Assembly: GCA_002110485.1 (NCBI GenBank)
Contig: MOWL01000005.1
Location: forward strand, 186,001-250,000
DNA: 64,000 nt
From: Emergomyces orientalis
Taxonomy: Eukaryota; Ascomycota; Eurotiomycetes; Onygenales; Ajellomycetaceae
Direction of reading: 5' to 3'
Positions within the stretch are counted from its first letter, which is position 1, and every line of letters begins with the position of its first letter. Position numbers and translations under genes: made by a program. The notes under the pieces are model-generated. The model was not told where the DNA came from. It was given only the letters and a program-made list of their open reading frames with translations, and searched no databases. Below are positions 53,718 to 62,009 of the stretch, piece by piece.

Positions 53718-56471
53718 TCAGTCACTCAGAACTTGGCAAACCCGCCCGACAAATCCTTTTAGTCCGAGTGATCCAGGAGTGGCAGGGAGTGATGATGACG
53801 TGGTTGCCATAGTGGTGCCAGGCATAGCAAGCACACGGGAATTTAGTTCAATCCACTCCACCGAAGAGACGAAGTAAAACGTGATTTTTATGTCGCCATA
53901 TTCATTAAAGCCATTAGTCATTTCAGTCCTATTGTCAGCAATTGGTTCGGAATGGCCATGTTGTGTTGTGATGTTTGCAATACAAGTATCGTGTTCAAGC
54001 GAAAAAATCTCCTCATCTTCCGCCGAGAATTGTCTTTGGATACTCTTTTTGGCCTCGATACATGTTACTTTGGCAGCCGCTCTAATACTAGCAATATAAA
54101 TAATGGCATTACCTCCCATAATAAGGGACGAAGAGAGGGTCGAAGAAAAGTTCGAGGCTGGAAAAGCCGCAACGAACCCTGTGTGGAAGACGGGCGCGAG
54201 GAGTGAACTCGGTATCGAAAGCGGGGAAGAAATTGGGTGGAAATCAGCCAATACCATGCCCTTTCGAATGCTCCCTAAGTATGGAGTTGCTTCGGCGTTA
54301 TCTATTCCGATCGTACCAATTTGATGCTCTAGTAGGGTAGTAACTGGTAGTCGCAGGTTGCGGAGACTTACGACACGGACTACCTGCCAGTGCGCTTGTT
54401 GTGCCTGTGAGTGATTTTTATCCGCAGGGGCGCCATGCAAATAAAACGTTGCAAGCTCCTCCGGAAGTGACCTGCTAAACAGCGGTTTTGACCGTGGTAC
54501 CAACTGAGACGGGTCGATATCCGTCCGTGAGTCCATCATAAGTGGTCCAACAACAAGCTGGTCGCCGATTGACACGTTACCACGGCGGACGCGACCACAC
54601 AAGATAATTGCTCTATCATGCTGACGCTTGTTGTCGCCAGCCGCAGAGTACACTTTGAATGCGGGCACCTCAAACACTTCAGTAATATCAAACAGCTTGA
54701 CAGCTTCATGTCGTGCTGTCCTTCTGCTACTAATTGATATTGGTCTTGTAGAACTCTTCGCGGGAATAGGAAGTGAGCGAAGCAATGCGTGCAACTTCCC
54801 GATACCCGCTCCTGTAACGGAGCTCGTGATGACGATCGGAACCTTACTCGTCCAGTCAGTACCCTCTACGGCGATTGCTTTGTCTGCGTCACGTTGGTCA
54901 GAAAGTGAAATCTGTTGAAGATTCACATCCAGTTCGGCCGACTCTGTGGGAGCCGGGAGCATAACAGGCTTCCTTCCAGTTAACTTGATCGTGGAGAGAA
55001 TTTGAACCAGTGTTTGTCTTATGCCGGAACGAGTTGCCATATCAAGTTTTGTCACAACAACAATGACAGGGAGTTCTAGCTTCATACACAGGTCCAAATA
55101 TGAGAGAGAAAGGTCTATTTCGGATGGCATGTCAAGTTTTGAAGAATCCGATTGGCTATTGGCTGGAACACAAAGCAGCAGATAATGAGGTTCCCAGCTG
55201 ACCAATCCCCGCAGAGTCGACTTGAGGTACCTTGTAGACCCAGGGAGATCAGAAAGAAAGACAAGCCGGCCATTTTGGGCAGTTGCATGGATATCGTTCC
55301 AAGCAGTCACGTTGCCGGATGCATAATTTACCACATCAGGGGTAGATTCGGTCCGGTTAGCATCACCAGTGGAATAGCCAATTAACTCCTGTGCGATTGA
55401 GCTCGTGATTCCAGAGGCAATTTCATGTCGATGTTTTAGAAGGCTCAGTCGGCTCTTTCCCCTACCATTATCAAGAGCGGAAGTTGACAGGGTACCAAGA
55501 AGTGAAGATTTTCCAGCAGTCGAGGGTCCAGCCATGGCAATGTGGAGTTGTGGGGTTGAGAGGATAGTCTCATTCTCGGTCCCAGGTGTTGACACCATCT
55601 TAGACACTTTCGAATCCGATAATAGACGCTGGTCACCTCCGGGAGAGTGCTGATCACTCTGTTTGAGATCAGGGCTTACAAGGGCCTCTGCAACCCAGAG
55701 CTTTTCGGAACGAAGTGCAACTGGTTTCGTTTCATCATCTGCATTCTCGTTCCATTCACAATAACCAACGGCTACCTTCCTTAAAACTTCAATGGTACAG
55801 CCCAAACTCGCTGCCATCGCTCTAAGATTGGTAAGACTCTCTTCTAGTTCATCTTCAGCAAGACCAACAAAAGTGCCATCATCTGAGACTCCAATTTCGT
55901 ACAAGGCTCCCTGGGATTCCTCAAGGCCGGGAAGAAGTCGAGCAGGCTTACTAGGGACATTAAGGGTCGGGGTAGCTTCAGGTAAAACCGGAAGGACCAA
56001 GTCAACAGTGGAGGATGAATGGAATGGAGATGATTGCTGTAAGCGCCAGAGAAGCTGAGTAGTCAGTTGCTGGAGCCTGTGCTGACGCGATTGACTAGAT
56101 GGCGCCTGCGCAGGCCTAGATGCCGATTCCGGAGAAACTGATGGAGCTTCAGAACCAACTAGATTCGGTTTGGAGTGAAAAGAACCTGACGCCAGGTTTC
56201 CCGTGGACAATGACAGAAAGGAACGCCGCGAACGTAGGAGAAGGTGAAGTTTGTACTCTGTCGGTCCATCCTGTGGCTCTGCATCAAGTTTCGTAATTCC
56301 GTAATCCGCTAGGAAATTTGGGTCGTTTGGGTCGAACGTACGGAAAGCTTCTCCTTGGGTTGGCCCGCCTCGACTCCCTGAAGGAATCCGTCGTGGCGTC
56401 GTGGTGCCAGGCGTTGACCAAGGGGACGACACTCGTGGTGGATCGGGATCATAGGTGAAAACCGAGGCCAT
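53718..56471 (-). CDS. GTPBP1/2-like translational GTPase
   Basis: Single exon, 917 residues, ATG at 56471. The N-terminal third is Ser/Pro-rich with an ITKLDAEPQDGPTEYKLHLL segment. The GTPase has G1 AMAGPSTAGKSSLLG, a switch region with HRHEIASGITSSIAQELIGY, G3 LSDLPGSTRYLK and G4 VVVTKLDMA. Beta-barrel domains II and III of the EF-Tu type follow (RAIILCGRVRRGNVSIGDQL, then IRKGMVLAD). This order matches GTPBP1/GTPBP2, linked to ribosome rescue and mRNA turnover in animals. There are Ser/Gln-rich inserts compared with animal forms. The copia element sits 557 bp upstream. Confidence 0.88.
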   Translation of the reverse strand: MASVFTYDPDPPRVSSPWSTPGTTTPRRIPSGSRGGPTQGEAFRTFDPNDPNFLADYGITKLDAEPQDGPTEYKLHLLLRSRRSFLSLSTGNLASGSFHSKPNLVGSEAPSVSPESASRPAQAPSSQSRQHRLQQLTTQLLWRLQQSSPFHSSSTVDLVLPVLPEATPTLNVPSKPARLLPGLEESQGALYEIGVSDDGTFVGLAEDELEESLTNLRAMAASLGCTIEVLRKVAVGYCEWNENADDETKPVALRSEKLWVAEALVSPDLKQSDQHSPGGDQRLLSDSKVSKMVSTPGTENETILSTPQLHIAMAGPSTAGKSSLLGTLSTSALDNGRGKSRLSLLKHRHEIASGITSSIAQELIGYSTGDANRTESTPDVVNYASGNVTAWNDIHATAQNGRLVFLSDLPGSTRYLKSTLRGLVSWEPHYLLLCVPANSQSDSSKLDMPSEIDLSLSYLDLCMKLELPVIVVVTKLDMATRSGIRQTLVQILSTIKLTGRKPVMLPAPTESAELDVNLQQISLSDQRDADKAIAVEGTDWTSKVPIVITSSVTGAGIGKLHALLRSLPIPAKSSTRPISISSRRTARHEAVKLFDITEVFEVPAFKVYSAAGDNKRQHDRAIILCGRVRRGNVSIGDQLVVGPLMMDSRTDIDPSQLVPRSKPLFSRSLPEELATFYLHGAPADKNHSQAQQAHWQVVRVVSLRNLRLPVTTLLEHQIGTIGIDNAEATPYLGSIRKGMVLADFHPISSPLSIPSSLLAPVFHTGFVAAFPASNFSSTLSSSLIMGGNAIIYIASIRAAAKVTCIEAKKSIQRQFSAEDEEIFSLEHDTCIANITTQHGHSEPIADNRTEMTNGFNEYGDIKITFYFVSSVEWIELNSRVLAMPGTTMATTSSSLPATPGSLGLKGFVGRVCQVLSD

Positions 56472-57027
56472 CGGAAACTATGAATGCCTTTCTCTAAAAT
56501 ACAATAGAATAAAAGGCAAGGGAAAGGGTATTCCCAAAGTATGCCCTAGACAACGATGCACATACGCTTTTCGTTCACTCTATATAATCAAACTTCAATT
56601 CAAACTCTGGGGTTCGATTTAGGGGTAAGTCCGTGGCCGGGCTGGTCCGTAAGCTAGGTATAAAAGATCTAAATGTCGAGTATTTATACGAGAATAATGA
56701 ATCTGCAAGACTGAATGGAGTAACTGGATCATCTTGAAGCTCCGGGCTTTTGTTATTGAAAGTTAACAGAGACAATTTGAAATTGGGGCAAATCTGGTTT
56801 TTTTGTATCTGAGAGGTGGCAGCGGGGGATCAGAGATAAAAAGCACCAGCCGGGTAAATGCCAGCCATATATATAGTCAGGAAGAGGACGACATGTTCTC
56901 TATGTGGGTATAAGAGTCATCTCATGCAACAATCGCATGCGGCTTTCTTCATGACTCAAAGTTGACTGAACGACGATGTTAATTTAGCTTTGGAGTCACG
57001 TGAATCTCGATTCCAAAACCAAAAAAA
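56472..57027. promoter_or_regulatory. GTPBP-like gene promoter, flank of the copia insertion
   Basis: TCACGTGA is at 56996-57003, only 25 bp from the LTR edge at 57028. Confidence 0.4.
57023..57027. repeat. target site duplication, left copy
   Basis: AAAAA beside the LTR, matched by AAAAA at 62005-62009. An A-rich site makes the exact length uncertain. Confidence 0.6.
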
Positions 57028-57129
57028 TCATAGAGTGCATCAAGCCTATCATATTGAACTACCTAACTAGCTAAAATATATATGTGTGTGTGGGGCATGT
57101 GACCCGGGTAGCCCTAGTATCACCTAACA
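57028..57129 (-). repeat. copia 3' LTR (102 bp)
   Basis: Identical base for base to 61903-62004. Read on the minus strand it begins TGTTAGGTGATAC and ends CTCTATGA, so the 3' terminus is not the usual CA. Confidence 0.93.
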
Positions 57130-57136
57130 CCCCCCC
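57130..57136 (-). other. polypurine tract
   Basis: Seven G on the element strand, directly beside the 3' LTR. It is the expected plus-strand primer. Confidence 0.8.
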
Positions 57137-57229
57137 ATGCTAGGGCGCCCCAGGAGCACGCACACAGGCCACGCCATAGGCATCAAAAATCAAAATAGCA
57201 GCTAAGTACAAAACTTTTAGTTAAATCCA

Positions 57230-60200
57230 TTAAGCAGATCCCCCCGAACCAATCAAGCCAAGATTAGCCACAAAAGCATTGAATGCGGGCCTAGGCAGCG
57301 CCTTCGTAAAACCATCCGCCTTATTCTCCGTTGAGCTGACGTGCCGAATAAGGAGCTCCTTTTTAGCCACTAGATCGCGTAATATATGGTAGCGGACTTC
57401 AATATGCCTCGAGCGCTTAGTTAAAGACTCGCCGTTAGCTAGATCAATGGCACCTTTATTATCAATATGCAGATTATTGGAAAGAACATAGCCATCCGCA
57501 TTCTCAAGCAGTCCCGCATCATGCAGCATATCTTTAAGCCAAATCAGCTCGCACGCAGCTTCGCTAGCAGCAATATACTCAGCTTCAGTTGTGGACTTCG
57601 CCGTAGAGATCTGCCGCTGCGAACGCCATGATACGGGAGCTCCATTGATCATTATAATATAGCCCGTAGTCGATTTATATTGGGGGTCTGCACCCGCCCA
57701 ATCTGAATCCGCGTAGGCCATGGGAGCCAGCCCTTCGTCCCCTATATTCCTCTTATACAGAATGCCCGTAGTCCTAGTCTTCTTCATATAGCGGAGAACA
57801 TGCTTCAAAGCAGCCCAGCACTCCTTATTTGGGCGAGAATTGAATCGCGATAAATAATTTACCGCGAACATTATATCCGGTCTGGTGCTTGTAACCAGAT
57901 ATTGAAGAGACCCAAGCCCTTGACGATATCGCGTAGCCGTAAAATCATCATCAAGGCCCTTATCCTCATCCGGCGAGAACTGGAGCTTTGTGCCAGCATT
58001 CATGGGGGTTGGTGCCGGATTGATTGCAGTCATGCCAAAATCATCAAGGATCTCATCAATATAGCGTGTTTGCGTGACCAGTAAATCACCATTACGGCCC
58101 GCAATTTCCATACCTAAGTATGGCTTATCATCGTCGATTCTTTTGGTGTCAAAACGCTTCGCAATCTCATCGAGAACCCAGTCAATATCATGCTCATTGG
58201 GCCCCGTAACGCGGCAGTCATCAACGTGCAGCGTCAAATACACCTTACGGATGGGGTGATATAGGAATCCGCCGTCATACGGTGATATGCGGAAACCAAT
58301 CGAAGTGAGATGCTCAGTGGCAAGAAAATACCACGTCCTCGCAGCTTGCTTCAGCCCATACAGGCTCTGGCGAACCAGGCCAACTAGATTGCCCCTGCCA
58401 TGTTTTATGCCCGTCGGGAGCTGCATATAGATCATTTCTTCCTGTGGCAGCACGCCATTAAGGAATGCAGACACGTAATCAATTGCCTTCGATTTCCATC
58501 CCCTAGCCGTAGAGATCGCGAATAGGCTTCTGGTTGTAGGACCAGAGACAACGGCAGCGTAAGACTTCGTATAATGGACTCCTCGCTGCTGAAGGAATCC
58601 GCGAACCACCCATCGTGCGCGAAAGCGGATGGTTTCTCCCTTATTATTTAATTTGCGGTCATATACCCATTTACCCGTAAGAACATCCATATCCGGGGAC
58701 CGCTCAGTAATAACATATGTTTTCTTTTGATTGAACATATCGACCTCCTTCCTCATTGCTTCGAGCCAATGATGCCAATCAGGGCTCCGTCGAGCCTCCG
58801 CTAAGGTCGTGGGACGGTCCGTAAGGGTACTAAGCACGGGTTCATCACCATTATCATTAGCATGCTCGTCAGACTCATTAAGGAGATCAACATCACTGTT
58901 TATAAGATAGGTAGGCTCAATGGCCTCCTCCAGATCCCCATTGACAAGCATCTTCATGATGTGCGGCCGCTCCCTTGCCAGGCGCCGCAGGAGACAGTGC
59001 TGCCATCCATCCGCAGGATTCAAAACATCGAGCTCATCCGGTATGTTATTTGGCTCATGAGGAGCCGGAAGAGCGGCATTAATGAATGACACGTCCTCCA
59101 CGAGAGCTTCATCAAAAACCACATCTCGTGCTATCTCCAACCTGCGTGCATCAGGGTCCCATATGCGAACTTGATGAAGGCCCTGATAACCCACAAAGAT
59201 CCATTCTTTCCCATCCGTTCTATCCGCAAGCTTATTAGTAACTCGCAGATCCTTCTTGTAGACCTTGCAGCCCCATCTATGCAGCCAATTCGCCGTGGGC
59301 TGCACCCCCATCCATGCTTCAAAGGGGGTCAGCGGAGACCCCTCCTTGCACCCGTAAAGCTTCGTAGAGGTGGGAGACATATTGATCAACATAACGGCAG
59401 CCTGCATGGCCTCACCCCATAGGTCCCTAGGCTGCCCGCTATCGAATAGCAAGCTCCTAGTTCTTTCGATTATTATGCGGTTCGCACGTTCCGCTGGACC
59501 ATTTGATTGTGGGGTATATGGCGTAGTCGTCTCATAGGCAATGCCTCGCTGTTTACAAAAAGCTTTTAATTCATCGCTCTTGAATTCTCCACCACCATCC
59601 CAGTGCAAGGAGCCCACGCATCGCTGCGCAGTGGTCTCAATCATTGTTATAAAATCCCGTAGTTTCGCGGTTGCTTCACCCTTGGTGGCCATTAAAATGG
59701 CCCACCGATATCTCGTGGCATCGTCCGTAATACTCATCCAATAATCAGCCCCCCCATACGTGGGAACGCCATCCTCATTGAATAAGGTACGCCCACCGCC
59801 CGCAAGATCAATAAATAATCGTGCAGCAGGCTTCACTTTTCTAATCATGGGCTCAAAAGCAGGACGAGCCATCTTAGCCTGCACGCAGGTTTTACAAAAA
59901 GGCAGAGCCTTGGAGCCTTTAATCCTCATCCCCATGCGCGGATCCGCGGCCATCTTCGCTATATCCATGTGGTTAAGATGACCCAGCTTCAAATGCCATT
60001 GCAGCATCGTGAGCTCTACTGGTTTTATATTCATTGATGGCAGAGCCAATAGCGAGTCATCCACAGCATTTACGGGCCGAAAATCACCATTAGGCATGGC
60101 GAATTGAATCAAATCTCGGATTTGCGGAGGCTTTTCAATGACATAGATATCTTTCTCATTCAAAACAGCAGTGAAGCTGACCATTCGATCGGGAGAGGTC

Positions 60201-61828
60201 ATAATAATCGAGTGAGCTTCTCCATATGCCAATTGCTTGAACGTATAGCCCTTGCGGACTAATTTGCCAAAGCTCACGATATTTGCTTCTAATTCGGGGG
60301 CAAATCGCACACCTTCCAGGCACACATCCGCCCCATCAACCGCCAGTTCAACCGTACCAACGGCCGCAGCTGGAACAATGGTCCCATCCGCCATTTTCAA
60401 TTTAACATTGGAGCTCATTGAATGGCATTTAACAAGCTCCTTGCGTGGTGTTGCGTGAGCGCCAGACCCCGAGTCCAGAACCCACTCATCCGCAATATCA
60501 TCATCACGGACGATTTCACGAGCATGGAACACCTTCTCAACCGTACTGTGTACAGGAGCAGAGCCGTCATCGGGGCTCTTGGAAGAATCCTCATTATTGG
60601 CCTTCTTCTTATCCTTCTTGGTGCCACCACGCCTTTTTCCATTAGAATAACCTGACGGACGCTTCTCTGGGTGCTTTTTCCAACAGCTCTCCTCATTATG
60701 GCCCACAATCCCGCAATGTGAGCATTTTGGCCTGCCTGATGCAGATGGAGCAGGGCTCTCACCCGCATCATCCATACTGCTCGCATTATTTACGGGCGCC
60801 TTTGTGTTCTTTGAAGAAGAGGAACTGCCGCCAGAGGGCAATCGAAGCAGAATATCACGGCATAGACCCACAAAATCATCCTCCAGGAGAGTATCTTCAC
60901 CACTCTTTTCAATATCATCCATCCTATTTCGTATGAGATTGGCCCATCTACTGTGAATCCCCGCAAGCAATCGATCAAAGAAGACGGAATCCGGCATATA
61001 AAAATCTAATCGCTTATATTCAGTTCGTACGGCTAAGAGACGCTCAATAAACGCACGATCCGACCCGCAAGACTCAGCCGTCATACCCAGGAACTCATTG
61101 AAAAGACGAAACCGGCGAACTACGCGGCGTTCAGCGAAGTTCTCCTCTACTATGGACCACAGCATATAGGCAGACAATTGATTCTCCTTCGGTATAGTAA
61201 AATGAGTTCTAGCCTGTGCGGAAATCGCTGACCACATATAATTACGCAGCCAGCTATTCCGCTCCCTCCAGAGCTTCGCAACGTCCTCACTGACCCCCTC
61301 AGGCGGGGCCAGCTCCTTATTTAACAAAATATCATCTGTTTCTGAATCCTTCGCCGCGAGAAGAACCTCATCCCTCCACATGGGATAGTTCATGGAGCCC
61401 AGCAGCAGAACTGGCTTTTCAAGAAGCTTAACTGTAAGTCGAAACTCCTTAATGGCCTTCAAATAAGCCGTCATATTGGCGCCTGCGAGCTCCCCCGCAC
61501 CAGCACCAGCCTTAATCCGCGCTGTTTCATTCTCCAACCTCGCAATCTCCAACCTCGCCCGGGTCTCAGCGCTCAAGGAGTCATCATGCTCAACCTGAGC
61601 CTCCTGGGTGGGTTCATCGCGATCTGAGCCCGTATCCGACATATCCGACATTGGATCTTCGAAATCAGCACTTGACTCCTCCGAAGGAGCTCTTGCGGGC
61701 AATTTACGGGCTGTAATGGGGGTTGGAAAGGGCTCGTTTTCAATATTCTCCGGCGTACGTTCCGCTCGCCTAGTCGGCTTATTTTCCCTCGTAAGATCAG
61801 GACTGTTGCCTGACCGTAAGTTCACCAT
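57230..61828 (-). CDS. copia gag-pol polyprotein
   Basis: One uninterrupted frame of 1532 residues from ATG 61828, 74 nt inside the 5' LTR. Domains in order: a gag-like region; a CCHC zinc knuckle (CSHCGIVGHNEESC); an aspartic protease with VLDSGSGAHAT; an integrase HHCC zinc finger (HLKLGHLNHMD and CKTCVQAKM); an integrase DDE core with ITDDATRYRW, HWDGGGEFKSDELK and SNGPAERANR; a reverse transcriptase with AIDYVSAFLNGVLPQEE and LTLHVDDCRV; and an RNase H with YADSDWAGADPQYKST and HIDNKGAIDL. Gag and pol are in one frame with no frameshift or stop between them, so gag excess would need processing or another mechanism. Confidence 0.95.
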   Translation of the reverse strand: MVNLRSGNSPDLTRENKPTRRAERTPENIENEPFPTPITARKLPARAPSEESSADFEDPMSDMSDTGSDRDEPTQEAQVEHDDSLSAETRARLEIARLENETARIKAGAGAGELAGANMTAYLKAIKEFRLTVKLLEKPVLLLGSMNYPMWRDEVLLAAKDSETDDILLNKELAPPEGVSEDVAKLWRERNSWLRNYMWSAISAQARTHFTIPKENQLSAYMLWSIVEENFAERRVVRRFRLFNEFLGMTAESCGSDRAFIERLLAVRTEYKRLDFYMPDSVFFDRLLAGIHSRWANLIRNRMDDIEKSGEDTLLEDDFVGLCRDILLRLPSGGSSSSSKNTKAPVNNASSMDDAGESPAPSASGRPKCSHCGIVGHNEESCWKKHPEKRPSGYSNGKRRGGTKKDKKKANNEDSSKSPDDGSAPVHSTVEKVFHAREIVRDDDIADEWVLDSGSGAHATPRKELVKCHSMSSNVKLKMADGTIVPAAAVGTVELAVDGADVCLEGVRFAPELEANIVSFGKLVRKGYTFKQLAYGEAHSIIMTSPDRMVSFTAVLNEKDIYVIEKPPQIRDLIQFAMPNGDFRPVNAVDDSLLALPSMNIKPVELTMLQWHLKLGHLNHMDIAKMAADPRMGMRIKGSKALPFCKTCVQAKMARPAFEPMIRKVKPAARLFIDLAGGGRTLFNEDGVPTYGGADYWMSITDDATRYRWAILMATKGEATAKLRDFITMIETTAQRCVGSLHWDGGGEFKSDELKAFCKQRGIAYETTTPYTPQSNGPAERANRIIIERTRSLLFDSGQPRDLWGEAMQAAVMLINMSPTSTKLYGCKEGSPLTPFEAWMGVQPTANWLHRWGCKVYKKDLRVTNKLADRTDGKEWIFVGYQGLHQVRIWDPDARRLEIARDVVFDEALVEDVSFINAALPAPHEPNNIPDELDVLNPADGWQHCLLRRLARERPHIMKMLVNGDLEEAIEPTYLINSDVDLLNESDEHANDNGDEPVLSTLTDRPTTLAEARRSPDWHHWLEAMRKEVDMFNQKKTYVITERSPDMDVLTGKWVYDRKLNNKGETIRFRARWVVRGFLQQRGVHYTKSYAAVVSGPTTRSLFAISTARGWKSKAIDYVSAFLNGVLPQEEMIYMQLPTGIKHGRGNLVGLVRQSLYGLKQAARTWYFLATEHLTSIGFRISPYDGGFLYHPIRKVYLTLHVDDCRVTGPNEHDIDWVLDEIAKRFDTKRIDDDKPYLGMEIAGRNGDLLVTQTRYIDEILDDFGMTAINPAPTPMNAGTKLQFSPDEDKGLDDDFTATRYRQGLGSLQYLVTSTRPDIMFAVNYLSRFNSRPNKECWAALKHVLRYMKKTRTTGILYKRNIGDEGLAPMAYADSDWAGADPQYKSTTGYIIMINGAPVSWRSQRQISTAKSTTEAEYIAASEAACELIWLKDMLHDAGLLENADGYVLSNNLHIDNKGAIDLANGESLTKRSRHIEVRYHILRDLVAKKELLIRHVSSTENKADGFTKALPRPAFNAFVANLGLIGSGGSA

Positions 61829-61890
61829 GAGAGGCAAGAACTAGCTGTATAAGAGAAATAGATAGCAGTAACGCAGCGTATTAAACAGAG

Positions 61891-61902
61891 GGCCTCATAA
61901 CC
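61891..61902 (-). other. primer binding site, initiator tRNA-Met anticodon-arm type
   Basis: On the element strand the bases after the 5' LTR read GGTTATGAGGCC. GGTTATGAG is complementary to CUCAUAACC, the anticodon arm of initiator tRNA-Met in fungi. The Drosophila copia site (GGTTATGGGCCC) is of the same type. This implies priming from a cleaved half tRNA rather than the tRNA 3' end. Confidence 0.75.
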
Positions 61903-62004
61903 TCATAGAGTGCATCAAGCCTATCATATTGAACTACCTAACTAGCTAAAATATATATGTGTGTGTGGGGCATGTGACCCGGGTAGCCCTAGTATCACCT
62001 AACA
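61903..62004 (-). repeat. copia 5' LTR (102 bp)
   Basis: Identical to the 3' LTR. It is short for an LTR, and the promoter and polyadenylation signals must lie within 102 bp. Confidence 0.93.
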
Positions 62005-62009
62005 AAAAA
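62005..62009. repeat. target site duplication, right copy
   Basis: AAAAA, matching 57023-57027. Confidence 0.6.

Larger units (their letters stand above)
57028..62004 (-). mobile_element. complete Ty1/copia LTR retrotransposon
   Basis: 4977 bp. It has two identical 102-bp LTRs, a 5-bp target duplication (AAAAA), a primer site beside the 5' LTR, a G7 polypurine tract beside the 3' LTR, and one 1532-codon gag-pol frame. The order protease, integrase, reverse transcriptase, RNase H defines the copia superfamily. Identical LTRs and an open frame indicate recent insertion. The element lies in intergenic sequence upstream of the GTPBP-like gene. Confidence 0.95.

Noticed and set aside
53441..53812. 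Plus-strand frame of 123 codons
   Set aside because: It overlaps the 3' end of the GTPBP-like gene in antisense and has no features.
57902..61844. Many plus-strand frames within the copia element
   Set aside because: They are antisense to the gag-pol frame and carry no motifs.
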